64,000 bases of DNA from Chryseobacterium sp. 52 (GCF_002754245.1 NZ_PEEX01000001.1:992001-1056000); one strand, 5' to 3'; shown: positions 35,841 to 44,056, counted from the stretch's first letter. Numbers and translations are program-made. Notes: generated by a model from the sequence alone, not told the origin.

Positions 35841-37961
35841 ATGCGAAAGACAATTTCTGTGAAAACCCCGGATTTTAATGTAGAGCCTCAGGAAAGAGAG
35901 ATCTATCAATTTGAAAAAGACGGATTAGAGTTAAAATCATCTTATACCCAAAAAGATGTTAAAAATGAATCTTTAACACAGACTTCTCCAGGAATTGCAC
36001 CCTATCTCAGAGGCCCGTATTCCACGATGTATGTACAGAAGCCATGGACGGTCAGACAATATGCCGGTTTCTCTACCGCAGAAGAATCCAATGCATTTTA
36101 CAGAAGAAACCTGGCGGCAGGGCAGAAAGGGCTTTCAGTAGCCTTTGACCTGGCAACACACAGAGGATATGATTCCGATCACTCAAGGGTGGTAGGCGAC
36201 GTAGGTAAAGCAGGGGTAGCCATTGATTCTGTTGAAGATATGAAGATCTTGTTCAATGAGATCCCGTTAGATCAGATTTCAGTATCCATGACGATGAACG
36301 GAGCCGTACTTCCTATTTTGTCTTTCTATATCGTTGCAGCCGAAGAACAGGGCGTAAAGCAGGAATTGCTTTCAGGAACCATTCAGAATGATATTCTGAA
36401 AGAATTCATGGTAAGAAATACCTACATCTATCCGCCGGCTCCTTCCATGAAGATCATCGCAGATATCTTTGAATATACCGCACAGAACATTCCGAAATTC
36501 AACTCTATTTCTATCTCAGGATACCATATGCAGGAAGCAGGTGCCACTCCCGTACTGGAAATGGCCTATACCCTTGCAGACGGTCTTGAATATGTAAGAA
36601 CGGGAATTAAAGCAGGAATGAATGTAGATGATTTTGCCCCAAGACTCTCTTTTTTCTGGGCTATTGGGATGAATCACTTTATGGAAATTGCAAAAATGCG
36701 CGCCGCAAGATATATTTGGGCGACTCTTTTAAAACAGTTCAATCCGCAGAATCCAAAATCTTTAGCACTAAGAACGCACTCTCAGACCTCGGGATGGTCG
36801 CTTACAGAACAGGAACCATTTAATAATATTACAAGAACAGCTATTGAAGCCCTTTCTTCTGCTTTAGGAGGAACACAGTCCCTGCATACCAATGCACTGG
36901 ATGAAGCCATTGCACTTCCTACAGACTATTCAGCAAAGATCGCAAGGAATACCCAGATTATCCTGCAGCAGGAAAGTGGAATCTGCGATGTTGTAGACCC
37001 TATGGGGGGAAGCAATCTTGTAGAAAGTCTTACCCAGCAGATGATCGAAGAGGCAATGAAATACATTGAAGAGGTAGAACAGGAAGGCGGAATGACAAAA
37101 GCGATTGAAGCAGGAATTCCAAAAATGAGAATTGAAGAAGCTGCAGCTAAAAAGCAGGCTAAAATCGACAGTGGTGAAGAATTTATTATTGGAGTAAACT
37201 CGTTCAGAACCAGTTTGAAACAGGACGGAATTGAAATCCTGGATATTGATAATACAGAAGTCCGCAGAAAACAGATCGAAAGACTGGAAAAAATAAAAGC
37301 AGAAAGAAATTCCGAAGCCGTTACGCAAATACTGGATGAAATCCGTGAAAGTGCAAAAACAGGAAAAGGAAATCTTCTGGCGTTATGTATTGAAGCCGCA
37401 AAAAGAAGAGTAACCCTTGGCGAAATGAGCGATGCCATGGAAGAAACTTTTGGAAGATATAAAGCTAATATTAGAACAATCTCTGGAGTATATGCTATGA
37501 ATGCCGGGAAAAACGAATATTTTGAGAAAGCCCTTCATCTGACCCAGAAATTTGAAGAAGCAGAAGGCCGCCGCCCAAGATTAATGGTCGCCAAAATGGG
37601 TCAGGACGGACATGACAGAGGGGCTAAAGTTGTGGCTACCGCTTTCGCTGATATGGGATTTGATGTCGATGTGGCACCATTGTTCCAGACTCCCGAAGAA
37701 GTGGCAAAACAGGCCGTAGAAAATGATATCCACATCCTTGGAGTGTCCTCTCTTGCAGCAGGCCATAAAACATTGGTTCCGCAGGTGGTGGAAGAGCTCA
37801 AAAAATTGGGAGCCGATGACGTAACAATTGTTGTAGGAGGTGTTATTCCGCAGCAGGATTATGAATTCCTGTATGCCAATGGAGCAGATTTTATTTTTGG
37901 ACCAGGAACCAATCTTCCGAAATGTGCCGTTGAAATCCTACAGAAATTCTTAGAGAATTAA
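35841..37961 (+). CDS. scpA: Methylmalonyl-CoA mutase, catalytic chain with B12 domain
   Basis: A 706-residue adenosylcobalamin-dependent mutase interconverting (R)-methylmalonyl-CoA and succinyl-CoA. The TIM-barrel domain (about 40-560) shows [37 protein letters not shown] and [10 protein letters not shown]. The C-terminal cobalamin domain has the lower ligand in DGHDRG at H591 and GGVIPQQDY. No small-subunit gene adjoins it, and its length fits the homodimeric Sbm/ScpA type. Its chaperone gene meaB is in this window at 48529, 10 kb away. The enzyme links propionate or branched-chain/odd-chain catabolism to the citric acid cycle. Confidence 0.93.
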   Translation: MRKTISVKTPDFNVEPQEREIYQFEKDGLELKSSYTQKDVKNESLTQTSPGIAPYLRGPYSTMYVQKPWTVRQYAGFSTAEESNAFYRRNLAAGQKGLSVAFDLATHRGYDSDHSRVVGDVGKAGVAIDSVEDMKILFNEIPLDQISVSMTMNGAVLPILSFYIVAAEEQGVKQELLSGTIQNDILKEFMVRNTYIYPPAPSMKIIADIFEYTAQNIPKFNSISISGYHMQEAGATPVLEMAYTLADGLEYVRTGIKAGMNVDDFAPRLSFFWAIGMNHFMEIAKMRAARYIWATLLKQFNPQNPKSLALRTHSQTSGWSLTEQEPFNNITRTAIEALSSALGGTQSLHTNALDEAIALPTDYSAKIARNTQIILQQESGICDVVDPMGGSNLVESLTQQMIEEAMKYIEEVEQEGGMTKAIEAGIPKMRIEEAAAKKQAKIDSGEEFIIGVNSFRTSLKQDGIEILDIDNTEVRRKQIERLEKIKAERNSEAVTQILDEIRESAKTGKGNLLALCIEAAKRRVTLGEMSDAMEETFGRYKANIRTISGVYAMNAGKNEYFEKALHLTQKFEEAEGRRPRLMVAKMGQDGHDRGAKVVATAFADMGFDVDVAPLFQTPEEVAKQAVENDIHILGVSSLAAGHKTLVPQVVEELKKLGADDVTIVVGGVIPQQDYEFLYANGADFIFGPGTNLPKCAVEILQKFLEN

Positions 37962-38039
37962 AATAAAAACGTCACCCGCAGTATAGTTTGGGGGAAAAGT
38001 ACTAATTTCAGTCTTTCCAACAATAAAAAATACCGTGAG

Positions 38040-39020
38040 ATGAATTTTAAAAACATAACAAAGCCTGCAGCAAATAAGATTATTATTTTTGCAGGCTTAA
38101 TTTTTATAGCTCTGTTTTGTTTCGCGGCAGATTCTAAAAATAAGCCGGTTCAGAAATCTCCCGTGCCCGCCGATATTAATCTGGTTAAAAGTCATCTGAC
38201 AGCCCTTACACAAACTCCGGAATTCAGGAATTATAAAAATATTGACCAGCTGAACACTGTTGCAGACTATATTCAGAAAAATCTCAGCAAATATGGAGAC
38301 AGTACAACCTTTCAGGAATATCCTGTTGAAGGTAAAATCTATAAAAATGTAATCACTTCTTTCGGTACAGAAAACAAAAAAAGAATCATTATTGGAGCCC
38401 ATTATGACGTTTGCGGAGATCAGCAGGGAGCAGACGACAATGCTACAGGAGTTACCGCTCTTTTAGAGTTAGGAAGGATGCTGAAAGGTCAGAAGCTCAA
38501 CTACAGAATAGACCTTGTAGCGTATACCCTGGAAGAACCTCCCTATTTCAGAACCGAAAATATGGGAAGCTATATTCATGCTAAATATTTAAAAGATCAT
38601 CACATCGATGTATACGGAATGGCAAGTGTAGAAATGATAGGTTATTTCAGGGATGAAAAAGACTCACAAAGCTATCCATTAGGAATTTTGTCATGGGTGT
38701 ATGGTGATAAAGGAGATTTTATTACCCTTGTCAAAAAGTTTGGAGCCGGAAATTTTGTAAATAATTTCACGGGTAATTTTAAAGAAGCAAACCAGATAAA
38801 AACAGAAACTTTTACAGCCCCGAAATTGGTGAAAGGAACTGATTTTTCGGATCATCTCAACTATTGGAAATTCGGATATTCTGCCCTGATGATCACAGAT
38901 ACGTCATTTTTCAGGAATAAAAATTATCATGAAACCACAGACACGATAGAAACACTGGATTTTCAGAGAATGACCAAAGTAATAGACGGTATTTTTCTAA
39001 GCCTGATTCACTTGAAATGA
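38040..39020 (+). CDS. M28 family zinc peptidase
   Basis: A 326-residue secreted peptidase. The N-terminus (residues 1-27) is a signal peptide or membrane anchor. The two-zinc site is visible: H121 in GAHYDVCGDQQGADDNATG (with bridging Asp and the DDNATG motif), catalytic EE in YTLEEPPYF, Asp in the middle region and His in NYHETTDTIETLD. These identify the aminopeptidase/glutaminyl-cyclase-like M28 fold; the exact substrate is uncertain. It follows scpA by 78 bp and may be co-transcribed, as I see no terminator between them. Confidence 0.85.
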   Translation: MNFKNITKPAANKIIIFAGLIFIALFCFAADSKNKPVQKSPVPADINLVKSHLTALTQTPEFRNYKNIDQLNTVADYIQKNLSKYGDSTTFQEYPVEGKIYKNVITSFGTENKKRIIIGAHYDVCGDQQGADDNATGVTALLELGRMLKGQKLNYRIDLVAYTLEEPPYFRTENMGSYIHAKYLKDHHIDVYGMASVEMIGYFRDEKDSQSYPLGILSWVYGDKGDFITLVKKFGAGNFVNNFTGNFKEANQIKTETFTAPKLVKGTDFSDHLNYWKFGYSALMITDTSFFRNKNYHETTDTIETLDFQRMTKVIDGIFLSLIHLK

Positions 39021-39030
39021 AAAAAAATAT

Positions 39031-39059
39031 TTTGATATTCAGAAAAATGAATATATTTG
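39031..39059 (+). promoter_or_regulatory. Promoter of the short leader RNA
   Basis: TTTG (39031-39034) and a perfect TATATTTG (39052-39059) are 17 bp apart. Predicted initiation is near 39066, with a 25-codon ORF and a terminator within the next 170 bp. Confidence 0.7.
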
Positions 39060-39101
39060 CATCTGAAAATCAAGTTTAACCCATTAAAAAACAACGAAGC
39101 A

Positions 39102-39179
39102 ATGTTCAAAACAAAACAAAATTCTTCAGCTGGAGTACCGCTTATGGTGGTAAGGCTTCGTGGTTTGGTACATTCTTAG
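39102..39179 (+). CDS. Candidate 25-residue peptide
   Basis: The frame from ATG 39102 to TAG 39179 encodes 25 residues: a short basic/polar start (MFKTKQNSSAG) and a hydrophobic, Val/Leu/Arg-rich end (VPLMVVRLRGLV, then HS). The start codon lies beside the left arm of a 7-bp inverted repeat. There are several branched-chain codons in its second half, as in attenuator leader peptides, but no amino-acid biosynthesis gene follows. It may be real, a leader peptide, or chance. Confidence 0.35.
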   Translation: MFKTKQNSSAGVPLMVVRLRGLVHS

Positions 39180-39201
39180 AATAATAGTACAATAAAATAT
39201 C

Positions 39202-39235
39202 AAAACCCGAAGTCGTAAAGATTTCGGGTTTTTTA
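39202..39235 (+). terminator. Strong terminator of the short leader RNA
   Basis: AAAACCCGAA (39202-39211) pairs with TTTCGGGTTTT (39222-39232) around a 10-nt loop, followed by T-rich sequence. It should separate the short transcript from the RtcB-PrfH operon unless it is an attenuator. Confidence 0.88.
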
Positions 39236-39345
39236 TTGCGCAATATGTAAACTCCAGTTTCCCCGAAATTTTTTAGTGTCATGAAGAACACAATGGAAAG
39301 ATCTTTTATGATCATGTTTCAGGTTGTTCATTATCGTAAAACCAA

Positions 39346-39365
39346 TCAACTAGTATTTTAGTTGA
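39346..39365. promoter_or_regulatory. Inverted repeat upstream of the RtcB-PrfH operon
   Basis: TCAACTA (39346-39352) and TAGTTGA (39359-39365) form a perfect 7-bp inverted repeat with a 6-bp centre, 63 bp before the first gene of the operon. It may be a binding site for a regulator or a hairpin in the 5' leader. I see no clear TTTG/TAnnTTTG promoter in 39236-39428. Confidence 0.35.
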
Positions 39366-39428
39366 ATAAAGGATTGATGTGATTTATCAGAATCTAATTT
39401 CTACTATCTCACTTCTAATCTCTATTTC

Positions 39429-40163
39429 ATGGAAAATCAAATTCTTCTGTTTCACCGCATGAGAAGTGCAAGAAACAGAAAAAGAACAGGTAAAAAAGAT
39501 GTAGAAAAACAGATAAGACAAAAGTATAAACGTAGTAAGGAACTTTGGCTCCTCAGAAGGAATATTCCGTGGATTCCATTGGAAAAACCCTATCAGAGAG
39601 GTTTTGTGAGGTTCTTCGTTCTGAATGATGAGGTGAAAAGGTCTGAGGATGCAGCTTTATTTGAAGGAATTCTGAAAAAGATCAACACATCTATGTATTC
39701 CGAAAGCCGGCTGTTTTTGAAAAAAAGGCGAAAGTTCGGACGAAGGATATATGTGGAAAAAGCACAGAAACTCAACTGCATTTCCTCCTATGCATGGACA
39801 GATCCAAATTTTGGATTGACATCAGGAGAAAGACCGTATTTTCTGAAAAAAGAAGAATACAATCCCTTCAGAAAAAGAGACGAAACTTACTACGAATTCA
39901 TGGAACCCTGGAGATTTGCTCTGCGGATAAGACCCCACATGATCACGCACTACAAACCTGTAGATCTGGATCTCGAAAAAGAATATGCTGAACTGAAATC
40001 ATATGTGGAGCAGCATAACATTGCGGGACTCATCCATAAAAAAATCTACGGCAAATCAAATTCATGGAAAAAAGAATATGAAACTGATCTTATCAAAAGC
40101 AGGAAATATGCGAACTGCATCATATCTGCAAAAGAACTTGCAGACTATTTTGAGGACTTATAA
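39429..40163 (+). CDS. Basic protein of unknown family, first gene of the RtcB-PrfH operon
   Basis: A 244-residue, very basic protein without signal peptide or membrane segment. It is rich in Arg, Lys, Trp, Tyr and Phe: residues 10-50 alone contain many Arg/Lys (RSARNRKRTGKKD), and LLRRNIPWIPLEKPYQRGF, KKRRKFGRRIYV and WRFALRIRPHMITHYKP recur through it. I recognise no domain. The composition suggests an RNA- or ribosome-binding protein. It precedes rtcB by 27 bp with no terminator and is thus almost certainly in the same operon. An alternative start at residue 11 (MRSARN) is possible. Confidence 0.65.
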   Translation: MENQILLFHRMRSARNRKRTGKKDVEKQIRQKYKRSKELWLLRRNIPWIPLEKPYQRGFVRFFVLNDEVKRSEDAALFEGILKKINTSMYSESRLFLKKRRKFGRRIYVEKAQKLNCISSYAWTDPNFGLTSGERPYFLKKEEYNPFRKRDETYYEFMEPWRFALRIRPHMITHYKPVDLDLEKEYAELKSYVEQHNIAGLIHKKIYGKSNSWKKEYETDLIKSRKYANCIISAKELADYFEDL

Positions 40164-40190
40164 GGTCCAAAACTATTTAAAACAAAAACA

Positions 40191-41582
40191 ATGGGAAATT
40201 TAAAACTAAAAGGAAAAGATATATTAAAACTCGGCTATCCAAATAATCAAAGCGTCAATGTAGCGCTGGAAGTCATGAAAAGAAATTTTGCAACGAAAAA
40301 TATTCACCATGTAAAATCTCTTTTAAAAGAAATTCTCCTGAATCCGGAGAACTTTGAAAAAGACCTGACTTTCGGACAGATTGCAGAATCGCTGCTTTCA
40401 TCCAGAAAAACAGAAAAAAGAATGCTTAGTACCCAGCGTGCTTCCTTTCAGATCTTTGGAAACAATATCTCTGAAGAAGCCAAAAACCAGCTGTATACAG
40501 CTCTGAAATTGCCAATTTCAACTCAGGGAGCCCTAATGCCGGATGCACACAGTGGCTACGGGCTGCCGATAGGAGGTGTTCTTGCTGTAGAAAATGCAGT
40601 TATCCCTTACGGAGTAGGAATGGATATTGGCTGCAGGATGAGCCTGAGCATTTTGGATATCCCCGTTTCATATCTTGACGGAGCAAGAGATAAATATGAA
40701 AAAGCTCTTGCTGAACACACCAAATTCGGGATGTATGAGACCCATAAATCTCATATTGATCATGAAATCTTTGAAAGAGATACCTTCGATATGATCCCGA
40801 TTTTGAGAAGATTAAAAGGAAAAGCCATTAAGCAGATGGGATCGTCTGGTGGCGGAAATCACTTTGTGGAATTCGGTGAAGTAGAAATTACGGAAGAAGA
40901 GGAACAGATTGGTCTGCCGAAAGGAAAATACCTTGGAATACTTTCACACAGTGGTTCCAGAGGTTTAGGAGCTGAGATTGCCCAATACTACTCAAGAGTT
41001 GCTACAGATCAATGTCCGTTGCCAAAAGAAGCACAACAGTTTGCGTGGCTGGATCTGAATACCCATCTCGGTCTGGAATACTGGACTGCAATGAATCTTG
41101 CCGGAGATTATGCTTCTGCCTGTCATGATGATATTCACAGAAGGCTTGTAAGAACCGTGGGAGGAAGAGTAAGGGCAAGAATTGAGAATCATCACAATTT
41201 TGCATGGAAGGAAATTCATAATGGAAAAGAAGTGATTGTTCACAGAAAAGGAGCAACACCTGCCAACGAAAATGAATTGGGAATGATTCCCGGATCTATG
41301 ACGGCAAAAGGTTTTATCGTTCGCGGGAAAGGAAATCCTGATGCGCTGAATTCAGCATCACATGGAGCGGGAAGAGCCCATTCAAGAGGAGAGTGCAGAA
41401 ATCTTTTCACACAGAATGATATCAAAAAAGAGCTGAAACTGAAGAAAGTCACTTTGATGGGTGGTAACACAGAAGAAGCACCAATGGCTTACAAAGATAT
41501 TAATGAAGTCATGAATGCACAGAGTGAATTGGTAGACATCCTCGGAACATTTCAACCCAGAATTGTGAGAATGGACAAGTAA
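40191..41582 (+). CDS. rtcB: RtcB RNA ligase (PrfH-associated type)
   Basis: A 463-residue GTP-dependent RNA ligase joining a 2',3'-cyclic phosphate or 3'-phosphate end to a 5'-OH end. The metal and nucleotide sites are all visible: Asp and Cys in GVGMDIGCR, His in GGGNHFVEFG, His in ILSHSGSRG, the HNFAWKE motif, and the guanylylated His, H391, in SHGAGRAHSR. The N-terminal 90 residues precede MPDAHSGYGLPIGGV. RtcB repairs RNAs cut by ribotoxins and tRNA nucleases. It lies 27 bp after a basic-protein gene and heads a string ending in prfH, so it is probably the RtcB2-like enzyme paired with PrfH. Confidence 0.95.
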   Translation: MGNLKLKGKDILKLGYPNNQSVNVALEVMKRNFATKNIHHVKSLLKEILLNPENFEKDLTFGQIAESLLSSRKTEKRMLSTQRASFQIFGNNISEEAKNQLYTALKLPISTQGALMPDAHSGYGLPIGGVLAVENAVIPYGVGMDIGCRMSLSILDIPVSYLDGARDKYEKALAEHTKFGMYETHKSHIDHEIFERDTFDMIPILRRLKGKAIKQMGSSGGGNHFVEFGEVEITEEEEQIGLPKGKYLGILSHSGSRGLGAEIAQYYSRVATDQCPLPKEAQQFAWLDLNTHLGLEYWTAMNLAGDYASACHDDIHRRLVRTVGGRVRARIENHHNFAWKEIHNGKEVIVHRKGATPANENELGMIPGSMTAKGFIVRGKGNPDALNSASHGAGRAHSRGECRNLFTQNDIKKELKLKKVTLMGGNTEEAPMAYKDINEVMNAQSELVDILGTFQPRIVRMDK

Positions 41583-41595
41583 ATATTAGGTGCAG

Positions 41596-41638
41596 GTTTC
41601 TGGTGGTTAGTTGAATATTTTATCTGATAGCCAGAAAC
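41596..41638 (+). other. Hairpin in the rtcB operon message
   Basis: GTTTCTGG (41596-41603) pairs perfectly with CCAGAAAC (41631-41638) across a 27-nt loop in the 83-bp gap between rtcB and the next gene. There is no T-run, so it is unlikely to be a full terminator; it may set the ratio of rtcB to the downstream genes by processing or partial termination. Confidence 0.4.
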
Positions 41639-41665
41639 AAGCATCAAAAAACAAAAAAAACAAAA

Positions 41666-42217
41666 ATGGGAGCACCTCATAATATAAAAAGATACGGAGA
41701 AGTCTGGCCGGAGTTTAGAATCCTGCACGGACTTGAAATTTTAAATACCTTAAAAGATAAAGTCATTATCTCAGGTGGCTGGGCATGGCATTTTATGTCA
41801 GAAACCGGGCATCCGGAATACAAACATGCTCATGACCACAAGGATATTGATGTTTTTGTAAAGAAAGAAAATGCCGCAGAAGCTGTTATGATTCTTCAGC
41901 AGGAAGGTTTCCAGAAAGTATGGACCCGTTATGATCATTTGCAGAGTGAAGAAAACTTTCGCAGATATGAGAAAACAATCCAACTGGAAAACGGGAAATC
42001 TCACAGAATCACAATAGATTTTTTTGAAAGGAATGATCTGGAAACGATTGAAATCAATGGCTTTACAATTGTTAAGCCTGAGGTTTTACTCACATTTTAC
42101 AGAAACATCCATTCCAGCAATAAATGCTGGGCCGTTATGGCGGCTAAAGATTTATTGCAGAAAGGAATGGATCCTGTAGGACATCCTGTATTAAGTGCAA
42201 TACCAAAACTCAATTAA
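41666..42217 (+). CDS. Nucleotidyltransferase-fold protein
   Basis: A 183-residue cytoplasmic protein. Residues 36-66 read ISGGWAWHF, a gap, then HKDIDVFV, matching the GG(x)n-DxD core of small nucleotidyltransferase-fold proteins (the MNT/AbiEii/LinA-like group). This fold transfers nucleotides to RNA or protein, though some members are inactive. The second half (ITIDFFERNDLETIEING, PEVLLTFYRNIHSSNKCWAVMAAKDLL) supports such a fold. It begins 83 bp after rtcB and one base before the next gene, so it belongs to the RNA-repair operon. It might modify or trim RNA ends before ligation; the substrate is not visible. Confidence 0.65.
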   Translation: MGAPHNIKRYGEVWPEFRILHGLEILNTLKDKVIISGGWAWHFMSETGHPEYKHAHDHKDIDVFVKKENAAEAVMILQQEGFQKVWTRYDHLQSEENFRRYEKTIQLENGKSHRITIDFFERNDLETIEINGFTIVKPEVLLTFYRNIHSSNKCWAVMAAKDLLQKGMDPVGHPVLSAIPKLN

Positions 42218-42218
42218 A

Positions 42219-42803
42219 ATGAAACAAAGATATCAACAACAGTATTCTGCTTATTATTCTGACTGTCTGGTCGTTTGTCCGGAATGCGGAAAAGATGCAG
42301 TTGTTAAAAATGAAAACAATTATAAAGAAGCTCTTCTGGAATGCAAACATTGCAATTTGAGAAAAACAGGATATGATATGGTGGCTTACAAAGCAATTGT
42401 TAAAATTAATTGCCCTGTCTGTGCACATCCTATCCGTGTTGAAAGATGGGTAAAAGAGAAGCTGCCAAATATTTCGGTTCAGTGTGGGGAATGTGACGCA
42501 GATTTCAATATTAAACCCAAATATGAAAAGTACTTCAACAATTACTCCCGGAAAGAACAGGGATTAAAGCAGGATGAGGTTTTTGGCTGCCCACTTTATT
42601 TTCAGGATGACTGTAAAGGAAATTTGTTTTGGGCAAAAAACAGAGAGCATCTTCTGGAAATGGAAGCTTATGTCTCAGCAGAATTAAGAACACTCCCATA
42701 CAGAATGCGTATGGTAGAAAGACTGCCAACCTTTATTAAAGAAGCAAAAAACAGGGAAGCTGTCTTAAAAATACTACAAAAATGGAAAAACTCATACAAA
42801 TAA
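42219..42803 (+). CDS. Four-CxxC zinc-ribbon protein of the RtcB-PrfH operon
   Basis: A 194-residue protein with four CxxC pairs: CPECGK, CKHC, CPVC and CGEC, all within about the first 95 residues. They form two zinc ribbons. The second half is helical and aromatic (DEVFGCPLYFQDDCKGNLFWAKNREHLLEMEAYVSAELR). No catalytic motif is visible. The start at 42219 is one base after the stop of the nucleotidyltransferase-like gene; its end overlaps the prfH start by 22 bp, so the products are translationally coupled. It probably binds RNA or the ribosome, or acts as a PrfH partner. I do not recognise a named family. Confidence 0.7.
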   Translation: MKQRYQQQYSAYYSDCLVVCPECGKDAVVKNENNYKEALLECKHCNLRKTGYDMVAYKAIVKINCPVCAHPIRVERWVKEKLPNISVQCGECDADFNIKPKYEKYFNNYSRKEQGLKQDEVFGCPLYFQDDCKGNLFWAKNREHLLEMEAYVSAELRTLPYRMRMVERLPTFIKEAKNREAVLKILQKWKNSYK

Positions 42804-43480
42804 CCTCAGGACGAGGACCTTTAGAATGCCAGTGGGTCACCGCTAAAGTACTGAAGGTCTTCCTTGAGGAAATCAAAAATAATACAATAGAGTACGAAAT
42901 CATCCACCGTGAAAACGGCGATGAAAATCTGACCCTCAAGTCGGTAACCCTTCTTTTGAAAGCAAAAGATCTGACTGTATTTTTAAAAACGTGGTTAGGA
43001 AGCATATGCTGGACCGGAAAAAGTACATTCAGGAAACTCCACAAAAGAAGCAACTGGTTTATTGGTGTTTTTGAACTGGAAGGTCTGGAGAAAATCAATT
43101 TCAATGAAAGAGATATTCAGTTCCAGACTACGAGAAGCCAGGGAAGCGGCGGGCAGAATGTAAATAAAGTAAACACGGCTGTCCGTGCCGTTCACCTGCC
43201 AACAGGAGAAAGTGTATTCGCCCAGGATTCGCGGTCACAACTGGAGAATAAAAAGCTTGCGATTATGCGACTGAAAGAAAAGGTGGCCGGAATTTATATC
43301 AGGCAGCTTGAAAAAAGGATGCAGGACACCTGGAACAATCATCTGCAGGTACAGAGAGGAAATCCGGTCCGGACATTTTCCGGAACAGATTTTAAAAAGA
43401 ATCATCAGGATAAAACCTTTAAAAAACAGAGGAATATCCTGAAAAAAGAATTAAAAAACGATAGAAATGACCTTAACTAA
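42782..43480 (+). CDS. prfH: Peptide chain release factor homologue PrfH
   Basis: A 232-residue truncated class I release factor. The peptidyl-tRNA hydrolysis motif GGQ is at residues 123-125 in [21 protein letters not shown]. It lacks the stop-codon recognition domain of RF1/RF2, and a distinct N-terminal region of about 100 residues takes its place. PrfH encoded beside RtcB is known to act with it: PrfH frees ribosomes stalled by cleavage of 16S rRNA in the decoding centre, and RtcB seals the cut. It overlaps the zinc-ribbon gene by 22 bp and the TPR gene by 14 bp. Confidence 0.92.
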   Translation: MEKLIQITSGRGPLECQWVTAKVLKVFLEEIKNNTIEYEIIHRENGDENLTLKSVTLLLKAKDLTVFLKTWLGSICWTGKSTFRKLHKRSNWFIGVFELEGLEKINFNERDIQFQTTRSQGSGGQNVNKVNTAVRAVHLPTGESVFAQDSRSQLENKKLAIMRLKEKVAGIYIRQLEKRMQDTWNNHLQVQRGNPVRTFSGTDFKKNHQDKTFKKQRNILKKELKNDRNDLN

Positions 43481-43976
43481 AAATAAATATTATTTTGAAG
43501 CGCTGGACAATTATCCATACAGCCTTCCGGATTGTCTGGAAGCATTGAACTATGCGCTGTCTTATGATCCTGAAGATGCAGACAGTCTCTGTCTGATGGG
43601 AAGAATATACAGTGAAATGCTGGCCGATTACGAAAAAGCAAAAACGTATTTCGAAGAAGCCATGCAGTGTAATATCACTAATCTCAACACACCGCAATAT
43701 TATATCAAATGCCTGTTGGATAACGAGGATCTTGACGAAGCTGAAAAATTGATCAAGTATGCCTTAAAAATCAAAGGAATAGACAGAGCAAGGATATTGA
43801 TACAGAAATCGCTGTTACTTGAGATCAGATTGGAATATAAAAAATCGCTGAAACTATTAAAAGAGGCAAAGAAATTCAGTTATGATCAGGCTATGTCTGA
43901 TTTTTTAAAAAGCAGAGTGAAATTTGTCAAAACTAAGATGATACACTCTGAAAAAAAGAAAAAGAAAGGAAAATAA
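43467..43976 (+). CDS. TPR-like protein at the end of the RtcB-PrfH operon
   Basis: A 169-residue helical protein. At least three tetratricopeptide-type helix pairs are visible: PDCLEALNYALSYDPEDADSLCLMGRIYSEMLADYEKAKTYFEEAMQ, then LDEAEKLIKYALK and YKKSLKLLKEAKKF. The tail is very basic (SEKKKKKGK). TPR proteins bind other proteins, and the basic tail may bind RNA. It starts 14 bp inside prfH, so it is translated with it. Its place at the end of the operon suggests a scaffold or recruitment role. Confidence 0.8.
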   Translation: MTLTKNKYYFEALDNYPYSLPDCLEALNYALSYDPEDADSLCLMGRIYSEMLADYEKAKTYFEEAMQCNITNLNTPQYYIKCLLDNEDLDEAEKLIKYALKIKGIDRARILIQKSLLLEIRLEYKKSLKLLKEAKKFSYDQAMSDFLKSRVKFVKTKMIHSEKKKKKGK

Positions 43977-44056
43977 ATCTTCTTTTTGATAAAAATGTAA
44001 TGGAAATATCTTTTGTGGTAAAAAATTGATAACTTTATTGCGGAAAAAACAACCTT

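Larger units (their letters stand above)
39066..39235 (+). ncRNA. Short independent transcript (about 170 nt) with an internal hairpin and tiny ORF
   Basis: A promoter at 39031-39059 and a strong terminator at 39202-39235 delimit a transcript of about 165 nt. It contains a 25-codon frame (39102-39179) and an inverted repeat, ACGAAGC (39094-39100) with GCTTCGT (39155-39161), that would pair across the start codon region. It may be a small RNA, an attenuator leader or a message for a tiny peptide. The next gene (RtcB-PrfH operon) starts 194 bp after the terminator. I do not recognise the RNA family. Confidence 0.5.

Noticed and set aside
36926..37438. 170-residue open frame on the minus strand, opposite methylmalonyl-CoA mutase
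   Set aside because: Ser/Ile/Phe-rich translation with no family features; it is the antisense shadow of a clear gene.
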